Positions 11,680 through 20,388 of a DNA stretch of 64,000 bases are shown here, in pieces (positions within the stretch are counted from its first letter, which is position 1; every line of letters begins with the position of its first letter). The notes beneath the pieces were generated by a model. The model saw only the letters and a list, made by a program, of their open reading frames with translations, had not been told where the DNA came from and searched no databases. The DNA is from CBDESM01 sp965242485 (lineage in GTDB: Bacteria > Chloroflexota > Dehalococcoidia > Bin125), in assembly GCA_965242485.1 (NCBI GenBank), contig CBDESM010000003.1, positions 682,001 through 746,000 on the forward strand. Direction: 5' to 3'. Position numbers and translations under genes: made by a program.

Positions 11680-12749
11680 CCGCCCCAAAATTCTCGTGGT
11701 TCGTCCCCATCGACGGCGACGGCCATCGCATCGGCACCCTGCGCGCCGAACGCGAGCCCACCGCCGAGTACCTCCAATCCGTCGTGGATGCGGCAGAAGA
11801 GGCCGGCTACCACTCGCTGCTGATCCCCACCCGCTTCAGCAACGGCCTCTTCGAGGAATCCGCGCCGCTGGCCGAGACATGGACGACGGCGACGGCACTG
11901 CTCGCCCGCTCCAAGCGCATCCGCCTGCTGATCGCCGTCCGCCCCAGCTCCATCGCCCCCGCCCTCTTCGCCCAGCAGGCCGCGACCCTGCACGAACTTT
12001 CCGGCGGCCGCATCGACATCAACATCGTCCCCGGCGGTATCCAAGGCGACAACGAACGCATCGGCGCAACCCTCGACCACGACGACCGCTACGCCCACGC
12101 CCGCGATTTCATCGACGCCGTCAACAAACTCTGGACCGCCGACGGCCCGATCAACTACGACGGCACCGGCTTCCGCCTCCGCAACGCCATGGCCAATCCA
12201 TCCCCCGAACCAAGACCTCAGTGGTACTTGGGCGGCGCATCCGATGCCGCCCTCAAACTAGCCGCCGAACAAGGCGACGTCCTCCTCTGCTGGATCCAAC
12301 CCAAAGACAAGATGCAAGCTCTCCTAGCCCGAGCCCGAGCCGCATATAAGGCAGCAGGCCGAGAACCAAGATTCGGCCTCCGCACCCACCTAGTAGTCCG
12401 CAACACCGAACAAGAAGCTTGGCAAGCCGCCCAAGACCTCATAGCCGAAGCCGACCCCAAAGTCCTAGCCCAACGCGCCGCCCAAGTCAAAGGCACCAAA
12501 ATGGTAGGCACCGCCGCCCAATCCCTCCGCGCCGAAGACGACCGCCTAGGCGAACGCCTCTGGAACGGCATCTCCCGAGTAAGAGTAAACCTAGGCACCG
12601 CCATAGTAGGCACCCCAAACCAAGCCGCCGAAGAACTCTCGGCTTATCGCGAAATAGGCTTCGAAGATTTCATTCTCAGCGCCTACCCCCACCGCGAAGG
12701 CGCTGAGCAGATCGCCGAACAGGTCCTCCCTCTAGTAGCTCAACCCTAA
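11676..12749 (+). CDS. SsuD-like flavin-dependent monooxygenase (luciferase-like family)
   Basis: 357 residues with the bacterial-luciferase TIM barrel. It is close to alkanesulfonate monooxygenase SsuD: RIRLLIAVRPSSIAPALFAQQAATLHELSGGR and the INIVPGG segment are typical. The family uses reduced FMN and oxygen to cleave C-S or related bonds, and needs a separate flavin reductase, none of which is nearby. It is translationally coupled to the hydrolase upstream (4 bp overlap). From about 12290 to the stop the codons shift sharply to A-ending forms (CTA, GTA, CGA, AGA, CAA), unlike the 5' part of the same gene. Confidence 0.88.
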   Translation: MTAPKFSWFVPIDGDGHRIGTLRAEREPTAEYLQSVVDAAEEAGYHSLLIPTRFSNGLFEESAPLAETWTTATALLARSKRIRLLIAVRPSSIAPALFAQQAATLHELSGGRIDINIVPGGIQGDNERIGATLDHDDRYAHARDFIDAVNKLWTADGPINYDGTGFRLRNAMANPSPEPRPQWYLGGASDAALKLAAEQGDVLLCWIQPKDKMQALLARARAAYKAAGREPRFGLRTHLVVRNTEQEAWQAAQDLIAEADPKVLAQRAAQVKGTKMVGTAAQSLRAEDDRLGERLWNGISRVRVNLGTAIVGTPNQAAEELSAYREIGFEDFILSAYPHREGAEQIAEQVLPLVAQP

Positions 12750-12949
12750 CGTTCCATCGCATCCCGTTCTGCGTCGCGGACCATGAGTGCCACCACCAAG
12801 GTCCAGAAAGATGTTGCATGACTCCCATCGTTTGCGCGGGACTCTTTTGCTTCGTTTCCGGTTTCTCGTCACAACTAGCGAACCTTTCATCCATCAGCGC
12901 TGACGGTACGTGCTCGGTGATTGATGCGCTTGATGCGCACGGGAATCCA

Positions 12950-14152
12950 TTATCTGATCCACCACCGGCGCGTTCCCAGCCGCCGGCCGCGGACGGACTG
13001 CTCACCTGCCTCCTCCGCCTCCTCTGCGTCAATGGATACGACCAGTTTCCCTTGCTCAATCTTGACGAGATCCTCCTGATCCAGCTTCAATATATCGAGT
13101 GCGATTTCCAACATCATCGGCTGCAATTTTCTATTGAAGTACGCGGCCCCGAGAATTCCCGATATCGTCCCCAAAGCGCTGCCGACCAATGGCCCGCCGG
13201 CCGGCACGATTGCGCCCGCGGCTGCACCGCCCGCAGCACCAGCCCAAGACATCACCGAGGCAATGCCGAACCGCGACATCAAGCTCAAGGTGCCCACTAC
13301 TGCGATCTTGTTCTTTGATGTCCGATCCGCATCGGTCAGCTTGCGCTCGTTCCGTACGAGATCGGCAATGATCTGAATCCCGAGCGTGACCATGGACAGA
13401 TGCGGCATTGCAGCGCTCAACCGATCCGGGACATCTATCCCCAGATTGCCGCAAAGCGCGTCCAAGCCGGACCGGGTCTTCTGGGTCAACTCCTCGCTCG
13501 GGCCGAGATCAGTCAGACGATCGGCAAAATTTCGAGATGTCTGAGCCACGCGGTCATACACCTCGGTGCTGACCAAGAACTCAACGCCCGGGGCCTGCTG
13601 CATCGCCTCCTTCACGTCCGTCGCGTAGTCGGCTGCGCCCGTCTTCACCTGCCACAAGATCGACCGGCCGTCGGCCGTATTCCCGCTGATGTCCCAGACT
13701 GCTTGAGTCGGGTTCGCCGCGATCTCTACATCTTTGTATCCAAGCTCAGTCAGCATTTCTGCCGCCTCGAGCTCGGCCGCCTTCCCTTTCAGGGCACTTA
13801 CGAACCCGGTCTCCGCGCCGTCGCCGCGCATCCGTATCTCCGCCCAATGCTTCGCCAGTGATCCCTCATAGTTCCCGAACGCCAGCTCATGCGCCCGCTC
13901 CAACCGTTCGCGAAGGGCGTCGTTCACGTTGATCTCGGGGAAGAACGCCGCCAGCCCGGTCGTCCAGTCCACCGCGCCTTGCCATGCGTCCCGAACGCGA
14001 CTGCCAGATCGGTCCGCCGCCGAATCTTCCGGGCTTCCCTCTTGCGAAGAGCGCAGCCTCTGCAACCGATCGTTCACGCGACCGCGCAGCCCTGAAACTC
14101 CATCCTGTTTTGCTTGCGACGCACGATCACGCCTCGTCCACCGAATCCGCAT
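12950..14152 (-). CDS. Nuclease-fold-like protein joined to a glycine-zipper membrane segment
   Basis: 400 residues from the ATG at 14152, which has an excellent GGAGGAAGG site; an upstream TTG is not needed. Residues 1-60 are very basic. Residues 120-175 resemble a restriction-endonuclease-like (PD-(D/E)XK) core: Glu127 in a helix (GKAAELEAAEMLTELGY), Asp154 in VWDISG, then Gln168-x-Lys170 in ILWQVKTG. A segment of family-like beta/alpha sequence follows (PGVEFLVSTEVYDRV). Residues 297-340 are a small-residue hydrophobic stretch with Gly/Ala repeats (WAGAAGGAAAGAIVPAGG), a glycine-zipper-like membrane segment. The C-terminus is acidic then basic. I do not know a named family. Codon use is atypical and it stands alone between atypical spacers. 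Confidence 0.65.
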   Translation of the reverse strand: MRIRWTRRDRASQAKQDGVSGLRGRVNDRLQRLRSSQEGSPEDSAADRSGSRVRDAWQGAVDWTTGLAAFFPEINVNDALRERLERAHELAFGNYEGSLAKHWAEIRMRGDGAETGFVSALKGKAAELEAAEMLTELGYKDVEIAANPTQAVWDISGNTADGRSILWQVKTGAADYATDVKEAMQQAPGVEFLVSTEVYDRVAQTSRNFADRLTDLGPSEELTQKTRSGLDALCGNLGIDVPDRLSAAMPHLSMVTLGIQIIADLVRNERKLTDADRTSKNKIAVVGTLSLMSRFGIASVMSWAGAAGGAAAGAIVPAGGPLVGSALGTISGILGAAYFNRKLQPMMLEIALDILKLDQEDLVKIEQGKLVVSIDAEEAEEAGEQSVRGRRLGTRRWWIR

Positions 14153-14309
14153 GTCCCTTCCTCCCAACACTCCGAAGCCGGCGTCGGCTCACTGGTTCCG
14201 TGCGTTCCGCAACTCCGCGCTTGCCAAGCTAGCCGATCACGAAAATCGCCTCAACATCGACCTGGCCGGCAGCAGCCCTACGCGACGCAGACATCCCGCT
14301 ACGGGAAGA

Positions 14310-14471
14310 TCAGCGCACCAGCCCCGCTCTCACGAGCCAAACGGGGAACAGATTGTGCCCTGTCATGTCATCGACCGCGCGTTCTATATCGTCGCCGTTC
14401 GCAAGAGCATCCCCAGCCTGTACGATTGCGGAGGGTGTCGCAAGACGGGTTCTACATGCCTCTTTCGACAT
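14310..14471 (-). CDS. Possible small unknown protein upstream of the nuclease-like gene
   Basis: A 53-residue frame on the same strand as the nuclease-like gene and about 160 bp upstream of it. It reads like a soluble helical peptide (PSAIVQAGDALANGDDIERA, then HNLFPVWLVRAGLVR). No ribosome site is visible before the ATG at 14471. The rest of 14153-14568 shows nothing further I can support. It could be a chance frame, or a small partner of the nuclease-like protein. Confidence 0.25.
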   Translation of the reverse strand: MSKEACRTRLATPSAIVQAGDALANGDDIERAVDDMTGHNLFPVWLVRAGLVR

Positions 14472-14568
14472 CCGATGGAATTATTGATGATGTTCATTAG
14501 ATGGGTCTTTCTGCCGGCTGTACGGGGCAAGGGTGCGAGTTGGGAGCGGAGGGCGCTAGATTGGGGGC

Positions 14569-15777
14569 ATGGGGTGGGCTGTTCATCGGTCGGGGGGGTT
14601 GACGCATTTGGATGCGGGGCGGGCGTTTGCGGGGTATACGTTGATGTGTCCGGCGGGGGGCGGGGGGGCGGTGCTGCTGGATTTGCGGGGGCGGGCGGTG
14701 CATCGCTGGCGGGCGCCGGAGGGGGCGGGGTTCTTCAACGTGGAGCTGCTGGAGAACGGGAATCTGCTGGGGTTGTGCGCGCCGCCGGCGACGCTGGCCG
14801 GGCCGGGGGAGGCGATGCAGACGCAGGAGGCGATGCTGCGGACGGAGGCGCCGGAGCCGCCGGAGCTGTTCCGGCGCTTGGGAGGGGGCGGGCATTTGCT
14901 GGTCGAGCTGGATTGGGAGGGGGAGGAGGTTTGGCGGTTCGAGGGCGAGGCGCTGCACCACGATTTCGCGCGGCTGGAGGACGGGCGGACGCTGGCGCTG
15001 GAGTGGGTGGAGATTCCGGAGGAGGTGGAGCGGACGGTGCGCGGGGGGACGCGCTGGCGGCGGCAGCCGATGCCGCGGCGGATGATCGGCGACGACATCG
15101 TGGCGATTTCGGCGGAGGGGGAGATCGCGGAGCGGATCGAGCTGTGGCGGCTGCTGGATCCGGGCAAGGCGCGGATTTGCCCGCTGGAGCGGCGCTGGGA
15201 GTGGACGCATTGCAATTCGCTGGACGTGCTGCCGGACGGGGGGATCATTTTTTCGGCGCGGAACGCGAGCACGGTGGGGATCGTGGATCCGGGCGCGGAG
15301 GGCGCGGAGGCGTCGCTGCGCTGGCAGTGGGGCTGGCCGGAGATTTCGCACCAGCATCATGCGACGGCGCTGGAGGACGGGCGCATCCTGCTGTACGACA
15401 ACGGGATGCACCGGCTGCAGGATCTGCCGTTTTCGCGGGTGCTGGAGGTGGATCCGGAGACGGAGGAGCTGGGCTGGACGTACCAGGGGGAGCCGCGCGA
15501 GCAGTTCTTCAGCGCGCACATTTCGGGGGCGGCGCGGCTGCCGAACGCGAACACGCTGATCACGGAGGGGGCGTCGGGCCGCATTTTCGAGGTGACGCGG
15601 CAGGGCGAGGTGGTCTGGGAGTGGGTGAGCCCGTTCCAGACGGTGGCGCTGGGGAGGCGTGCGAGCTGGGTGTTCCGGTCTTGGCGCTACGGGGAGGATC
15701 ATCCGGCGCTGGCGGGGCGTGATTTGGATCCGGGCCGGCTGGCGGCGTTCAACCGCTTGCACGGGCTGGACGAGTAG
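14569..15777 (+). CDS. Arylsulfotransferase-like (ASST family) beta-propeller protein
   Basis: 402 residues. Repeated beta-propeller blades carry the ASST pattern: 'D..G...W.W' strands with HCNSLDVLPDGGIIFSARN, HQHHATALEDGRILLYDNG and ARLPNANTLITEGASGRIFEV. These match the Arylsulfotransferase_2-type family, in which a conserved His is sulfated during transfer; His in WTHCNS or SHQHH is the candidate. No signal peptide is seen, whereas classic ASST is periplasmic, so the substrate and location are open. Codons favour GGG/GCG, differing from genes before 12000. Confidence 0.75.
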   Translation: MGWAVHRSGGLTHLDAGRAFAGYTLMCPAGGGGAVLLDLRGRAVHRWRAPEGAGFFNVELLENGNLLGLCAPPATLAGPGEAMQTQEAMLRTEAPEPPELFRRLGGGGHLLVELDWEGEEVWRFEGEALHHDFARLEDGRTLALEWVEIPEEVERTVRGGTRWRRQPMPRRMIGDDIVAISAEGEIAERIELWRLLDPGKARICPLERRWEWTHCNSLDVLPDGGIIFSARNASTVGIVDPGAEGAEASLRWQWGWPEISHQHHATALEDGRILLYDNGMHRLQDLPFSRVLEVDPETEELGWTYQGEPREQFFSAHISGAARLPNANTLITEGASGRIFEVTRQGEVVWEWVSPFQTVALGRRASWVFRSWRYGEDHPALAGRDLDPGRLAAFNRLHGLDE

Positions 15778-15818
15778 TTTTCCAAGGCGGCCGGGCGGCG
15801 GGGCGCTTCGGCGCGGTC

Positions 15819-16412
15819 TTAGCCGCCGGGGCGCTGGATTTGCAGGCGGCGGGTGGCGACGAGGAGGTCGTGGGTTTTGCCGTCGGCGTCGATGACGTAG
15901 TCCCAGAGGACGGCTTCGCGCTGGAAGCCGAGGCGGCGGAAGACGTTTTGGGCGGCGCTCTGGTCGAGCACCATGCGGGCGGTGAGTAGCTGGAGTTCGA
16001 GCAGCTGTGCGATGGCGTAGATTTCTTCGGCGATGATGCGGCCGAGGCCGAGGCCGCGGGCGTCGGGCGAGAGCAGGAGGCGGATTTCGCCGAGGTGGCG
16101 GGTCCAGTCGGCGGCGTTGTAGTGGAGGTCGCCTTCGCCGAGCAGCTTGTCGCCGTCGAAGCCGAGCACGGTGTAGGTTTCGGCGGATTCGATCTCGGCG
16201 ACCCATTCGTCGACGGCGTGTTCTTGGGTGATGTCGCGGCGGAGGAAGATGAGGTCGTCGGCGGGGAGGCTGCGGGCGAAGGCGAGGAGCAGGTCCTTGT
16301 CGCCGGGCTGCATGAGGCGGAGGGAGATCTTGTGGCCGTCGCGGAGCGAGGCGGAGCGGGGGTAGCGCACGCCGATGCGCTGTTCGGCGTCGGCTGGTGT
16401 GGCTTGGGCCAT
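15819..16412 (-). CDS. GNAT-family N-acetyltransferase
   Basis: 197 residues. It contains the acetyl-CoA-binding motif A region LLLSPDARGLGLGRIIAEEI (Q/R-x-x-G-x-G/A loop as RGLGLG). The downstream AARMV...N-type helix is seen as DQSAAQNVFRRLGFQREAVL. The N-terminal part (LRDGHKISLRLMQPGDKDLLLAF) is the usual first strand and helix. The acceptor is unknown. It is convergent with the ASST gene (41 bp gap) and divergent from the MFS gene, with about 170 bp that must hold both promoters. Confidence 0.88.
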   Translation of the reverse strand: MAQATPADAEQRIGVRYPRSASLRDGHKISLRLMQPGDKDLLLAFARSLPADDLIFLRRDITQEHAVDEWVAEIESAETYTVLGFDGDKLLGEGDLHYNAADWTRHLGEIRLLLSPDARGLGLGRIIAEEIYAIAQLLELQLLTARMVLDQSAAQNVFRRLGFQREAVLWDYVIDADGKTHDLLVATRRLQIQRPGG

Positions 16413-16584
16413 GGTGGATCGCTTTCACTGCCGCGACGGTTCCGCGCGGGTATCAGTATCAGGCAACGGAGGTATGCGCGATAGGGCGCGGGGGCAGGCT
16501 AGCGGGCGCGGAGCGGGGGCGGGGGTACGCTTGCCGTGCGGGCGCGCCGCCGGGCCGGGCGCGGCGCGCGGGAGCCGAGTGCGG

Positions 16585-17982
16585 ATGCAGCAGTCGCGCG
16601 GCATCTTCTACGGCTGGTGGATCCTGCTGGCAGCGGTCGTGTGCATGACGATCGCGAGCGGGGTGACGTTCTGGGCGGTGGGCATCTACGTGGTGCCGTT
16701 GGAGGAGGAGTTCGGCTGGAGCCGCTGGTCGATCCAGTTCGGGGTGGCGATCGGGCTGCTGATGGCGGGGCTGGCGGCGCCGATCACGGGCAAGACGATC
16801 CAGCGCTTCGGGGCGCGGCGCTGCATTGCGCTGGGGACGCTGGTGACGTTCGCCTCGTTCGCGCTGCTGGCACAGGCGGAGACGCTGTGGCAGTGGTTCC
16901 TGTACCAGGGGATCAACAACATCATGCGCGGGTTCATGTTCTACGTGCCGTTCCAAGTGATCATTTCGACTTGGTTCGACAAGAAGCGCGGGCGCGCGGT
17001 GGGCATTCTGGCGATCGGCTTCTCGCTGGGCGGGCTGATCGTGCCGGTGATGCAGTGGATCGTGGACAATGTCGGCTGGCAGGAGTCGTTCTTCTTCGCG
17101 GGGGGAATCATTACGGCGTTCTTCCTGCCGGTGAGCCTGCTGCTGCTGCGCAATCATCCGCAGGACAAGGGGCTGGAGATCGACGGGGAGCCGCGGCCGG
17201 CGGGAGGGCCGGCGGGGACGCGGACGTTTCCGGGTCTGACGGTCGGGCAGGCGGTGCGGACGCCGAATTTCTGGGCGATCGCGTTCGCCTTCATGTTCTT
17301 CTTCTTCGGGATGTTCGGCTGGATGTCGAACGGGTTCAACGTGTACGAGAGCTACGAGATTTCGCGGCCGACGGCGTCGCTGCTGTTCATGGCCGGGTCG
17401 ATCGGCGGGGTGATCAGCCGGCCCGCGTTCGGCTATTTGGCGGAGCGGATCCCGAGCATCGAGCTGGCTTCGATCGTGCTGGCGATGTTCATGGCTGGCG
17501 GGATGATCGCGCTGCTGCTGACGGGCGGTTCGTTCGTCGGGATCGGGATTTTCATTTGCTGCTGGTTCATCGGTTCGGCGGGAGGGCCGGTGCTGGAGCC
17601 GCTGATTTTGCCGCGGGTGTTCGGGCTGCGGCATTTCGCGGCGATCATGGGGACGATGTTCATGGTTGAGACGGTGGGGCAGTTCGCCGCGCCGCAGATC
17701 GGCGGGCTGATTTACGACTGGATCGGGACGTACGACCCGTTGCTGCTGATGTTCACGGGCAGCTTGGGACTCTCGATGATTTTCTTCGTGGCCGCTTGGA
17801 AGCTGCCCAATCCGCGGATTCCGCCGCTCGCGCCGGAGCCGGCCGCGCTGCCGCGGCTGGCGTTCGCGCAGTCGAACGGGACCGGGCCGGCAGTCGGCGG
17901 GGCGATGTCCGGCGGGGCGGGAGCTGCGCCGCTGATCGCGCGGGTTTCGGAGCAGCGGGCGGGGCGGGCGGCCGGCGGCTAG
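16585..17982 (+). CDS. Major facilitator superfamily permease
   Basis: 465 residues and 12 predicted membrane helices. The N-terminus FYGWWILLAAVVCMTIASGVTFWAVGIYV resembles the monocarboxylate/oxalate-formate (OFA-like) MFS branch, and the GKTIQRFGARRCI loop corresponds to the motif between helices 2 and 3. The C-terminal tail after helix 12 is Gly/Ala/Pro-rich and probably cytoplasmic and disordered. The ATG at 16585 is chosen over upstream in-frame starts because the hydrophobic domain begins there. It converges on the suf operon with a 4 bp overlap of stop codons. The substrate is probably a small organic anion, but this is inference. Confidence 0.85.
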   Translation: MQQSRGIFYGWWILLAAVVCMTIASGVTFWAVGIYVVPLEEEFGWSRWSIQFGVAIGLLMAGLAAPITGKTIQRFGARRCIALGTLVTFASFALLAQAETLWQWFLYQGINNIMRGFMFYVPFQVIISTWFDKKRGRAVGILAIGFSLGGLIVPVMQWIVDNVGWQESFFFAGGIITAFFLPVSLLLLRNHPQDKGLEIDGEPRPAGGPAGTRTFPGLTVGQAVRTPNFWAIAFAFMFFFFGMFGWMSNGFNVYESYEISRPTASLLFMAGSIGGVISRPAFGYLAERIPSIELASIVLAMFMAGGMIALLLTGGSFVGIGIFICCWFIGSAGGPVLEPLILPRVFGLRHFAAIMGTMFMVETVGQFAAPQIGGLIYDWIGTYDPLLLMFTGSLGLSMIFFVAAWKLPNPRIPPLAPEPAALPRLAFAQSNGTGPAVGGAMSGGAGAAPLIARVSEQRAGRAAGG

Positions 17983-18305
17983 AAGATGCCGAGCTCGAAT
18001 TTGGCCTCGTCGGAGGCCATTTCGCGCGGGTCCCAGGGCGGGCTGAAGACGAGCTCGGTCTCGACCTCGTCGACGCCGTCGACCGCGGAGGCGGCCTGCT
18101 CGATCTGGGCCTTGAGCATCGGGCCGACGGGACAGGCGGGCGAGGTGAGGGTGAACTGGACCTTGACCGAGTGCTCGCCGGGCGCGTCGATGCCGTAGAT
18201 CAGGCCGAGGTCGACGACGTTGATGCCGATCTCGGGGTCGAAGACGGTCTTGAGCATGTCGAGGACGCGTTCTTCGAGCGGTGCTGGGGCGGTTTCTGCG
18301 GTCAT
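17979..18305 (-). CDS. sufT: SufT/MIP18-family (DUF59) iron-sulfur assembly protein
   Basis: 108 residues. The MIP18 (DUF59) signature is present: LKTVFDPEIGINVVDLGLIY, followed by VQFTLTSPACPVGPML with the conserved Cys. Members help mature Fe-S proteins, and in many bacteria the gene closes the suf operon, as it does here. It is the last gene of the leftward operon sufR-C-B-D-Rieske-S-U-T, 10 bp after sufU. Confidence 0.92.
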   Translation of the reverse strand: MTAETAPAPLEERVLDMLKTVFDPEIGINVVDLGLIYGIDAPGEHSVKVQFTLTSPACPVGPMLKAQIEQAASAVDGVDEVETELVFSPPWDPREMASDEAKFELGIF

Positions 18306-18315
18306 GCCGGGCTCC

Positions 18316-18822
18316 TTACGAGCTGAGGATGCGGGTGGGGATGTCGGTGTCGTCGTCGATGGTCGCGCCGTCGGCTTGGGCGAGGGCCTGGTCGAGCACC
18401 TTCCAGGCGAGCAGGCCGCACTTGATGCGGACGGGGAAGCGGGCGACGCCGGAGAGCGCTTCGAGGTCGCCGAGGTCGACGGCGTCGAGATCGTAGTCCT
18501 CGTCGGTGAGCATCTGCTGGACCGCGCCGGAAAGCTGGCGGGCGTCGGCGATGCTGCGGCCCTCGGCGGCCTCGGTCAGCATCGAGGCGCTGCTTTGGGA
18601 GATGGAGCAGCCGGCGCCGTCGAAGCGGATGCCGGCGAGCGCGCCGTCGGCGAAGGCGACGGAGAGCTTGATTTCGTCGCCGCAGGAGGGATTGAAGCCC
18701 TCGACGGCGATGCCGGAGGCGGAGTCAACGCCGCGGTTGCGGGGGCGGCGGTAGTGATCGAGGATCACGTCGCGGTAGAGCTCGTCGAGCTGGACGGGGT
18801 TGGCGGCTTCGCGGCTGCTCAT
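18316..18822 (-). CDS. sufU: SufU, sulfur-transfer partner of SufS
   Basis: 168 residues. It has the three zinc/catalytic cysteines of SufU in NPSCGDEI, GAGCSISQSSASML and RIKCGLLAW, and the conserved N-terminal LYRDVILDHYRRPRN. The SufU-type insertion of about 20 residues before the last Cys is present, which separates it from IscU. SufU accepts persulfide sulfur from SufS and passes it on for cluster assembly. Four bases separate it from sufS. Confidence 0.94.
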   Translation of the reverse strand: MSSREAANPVQLDELYRDVILDHYRRPRNRGVDSASGIAVEGFNPSCGDEIKLSVAFADGALAGIRFDGAGCSISQSSASMLTEAAEGRSIADARQLSGAVQQMLTDEDYDLDAVDLGDLEALSGVARFPVRIKCGLLAWKVLDQALAQADGATIDDDTDIPTRILSS

Positions 18823-18826
18823 ACGG

Positions 18827-20074
18827 TCACCCCGAGCCGGGCAGGCCGAAGCGGGCGCCGGCGTCGCGCAGGCCGTCGACCAGCGCGTCGATTTCGTCGC
18901 GGCGGTTGTAGAGGTAGAAGGAGGCGCGGGCGGTGGCGGGGACGCCGAGCGCGCGCATGAGCGGCTGGGCGCAGTGGTGGCCAGCGCGGATGGCGATGCC
19001 GTGCGCGTCGAGGATCGTGGCGACGTCGTGGGAGTGGATGTCGGCGTAGTTGAAGGCGACGACCGCGCCGCGGCGGGCGGGGTCTCCGGGCCCGTAGATT
19101 TCGAGGCCTTCGAGCCGGGAGAGGCGATCCATCGCGTAGGCGACGAGCTGATGGTCGTGGTCGCGGACGCGGTCCATGCCGACCGCTTCGAGGTAGTCGA
19201 TGGCCGCGCCGAAGGCGATCACGTCGGCGATGTTGGGCGTGCCGGCCTCGAACTTGTGGGGCAGTGCGGCCCAGGTTGATTCTTCGCGGTTGACGACGCT
19301 GATCATTTCGCCGCCGCCGAGGAAGGGGTCGAGGTCGCCGAGCAGCTCGCGGCGGCCCCAGAGCACGCCGACGCCAGTGGGGCCGAGCATTTTGTGGGAG
19401 GAGAAGGCGGCGAAGTCGACGCCGAGCTCGGAGACGTCGACGGGCATCTGGGGGACGCTCTGGGCGGCGTCGACGATCATGCGCGCGCCGACGGAGCGGG
19501 CCATTTCGGCGATTTCGGCGACGGGGGCGATCGCGCCGAGCACGTTGGACATGTGGGCGACGGAGACGATGCGGGCGTTGGCGCCGATGGCGTTGCGGGC
19601 GGAATCGAGGTCGAGTTCGCCGTCGGGGCCGAGCTCGATGAAGCGGAGCTTCGCGCCGGCGCGCTGGGCGGCGAGCTGCCAGGGCACGAGGTTGGAGTGG
19701 TGCTCGAGCGCGGAGAGGACGATCTCGTCGCCTTCGCGCAGGCGCGCGCCGAGCGTGTAGGCGAGCAGGTTGAGCGACTCGGTGGTGTTGCGGGTGAAGA
19801 CGATCTCGCGGCGGTCGGCGGCGCCGATGAAGGCGGCGGCGCGCTTGCGGACGTCCTCGTAGGCGGCGGTGGCCTCTTCGGCGAGCGTGTGCAGGCCGCG
19901 GTGGATGTTGGCGTTGGTGTTCGAGTAATAATCGACCAGCGCGTCGATGACGGCTCGGGGCTTCTGGGTGGTGGCGGCGTTGTCGAGGTAGACGAGGGGG
20001 CGTCCGCGGATTTCGCGCGAGAGGATCGGGAAGTCCGCCCGCAGCGCTTCGAGGGCCGGCCGCGCGGCGGTCAT
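18827..20074 (-). CDS. sufS: Cysteine desulfurase SufS
   Basis: 415 residues from the ATG at 20074. A PLP enzyme that removes sulfur from cysteine. Visible signatures are YLDNAATTQKP, TRNTTESLNLLA, LEHHSNLVPWQ, the PLP lysine in FSSHKMLGPTG, and the persulfide cysteine in RAGHHCAQPLM. These define the SufS (group II) type. The start overlaps the stop codon of the Rieske gene by 4 bp, so translation is coupled. SufU directly downstream is its normal acceptor. Confidence 0.95.
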   Translation of the reverse strand: MTAARPALEALRADFPILSREIRGRPLVYLDNAATTQKPRAVIDALVDYYSNTNANIHRGLHTLAEEATAAYEDVRKRAAAFIGAADRREIVFTRNTTESLNLLAYTLGARLREGDEIVLSALEHHSNLVPWQLAAQRAGAKLRFIELGPDGELDLDSARNAIGANARIVSVAHMSNVLGAIAPVAEIAEMARSVGARMIVDAAQSVPQMPVDVSELGVDFAAFSSHKMLGPTGVGVLWGRRELLGDLDPFLGGGEMISVVNREESTWAALPHKFEAGTPNIADVIAFGAAIDYLEAVGMDRVRDHDHQLVAYAMDRLSRLEGLEIYGPGDPARRGAVVAFNYADIHSHDVATILDAHGIAIRAGHHCAQPLMRALGVPATARASFYLYNRRDEIDALVDGLRDAGARFGLPGSG

Positions 20075-20388
20075 GGCCCGTCCGCGTCCACGCGGATTTC
20101 GCCGTCGGCGACTTCGACCGGGTAGCAGTCGACCTTGCCGATGGCGGGCAGGGTCTTGGCCTCGCCGGTGGCGACGTCGAAGAGCGCGCCGTGGCGGGGG
20201 CATTCGATGCGGTCGCCGACGAGTTCGCCCTCGCCGAGCGGGCCGTCGTCGTGGGTGCAGCGGTTTTCGATGGCATAGACGGCGCCGCCGTCGACGCGGC
20301 AGAGGGCGATGCTGCGGCCGTCGATCTCGACGACGCGGGCCGAACCTTCGGGGAGCTCGTCGATGCGGGCGACGGCGCGGGCGGTCAT
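20071..20388 (-). CDS. Rieske-type [2Fe-2S] ferredoxin within the suf operon
   Basis: 105 residues. A non-haem-type Rieske fold with the ligands Cys-x-His in NRCTHDDGPLGEGE and Cys-x2-His in ECPRHGALFDVATG. It resembles the small Rieske ferredoxins of dioxygenase systems. Here it sits between sufD and sufS with 4 bp overlaps at both ends, so it belongs to the operon. It may supply electrons during cluster assembly, or report cluster status; both are inferences. The ATG is at 20388. Confidence 0.9.
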   Translation of the reverse strand: MTARAVARIDELPEGSARVVEIDGRSIALCRVDGGAVYAIENRCTHDDGPLGEGELVGDRIECPRHGALFDVATGEAKTLPAIGKVDCYPVEVADGEIRVDADGP

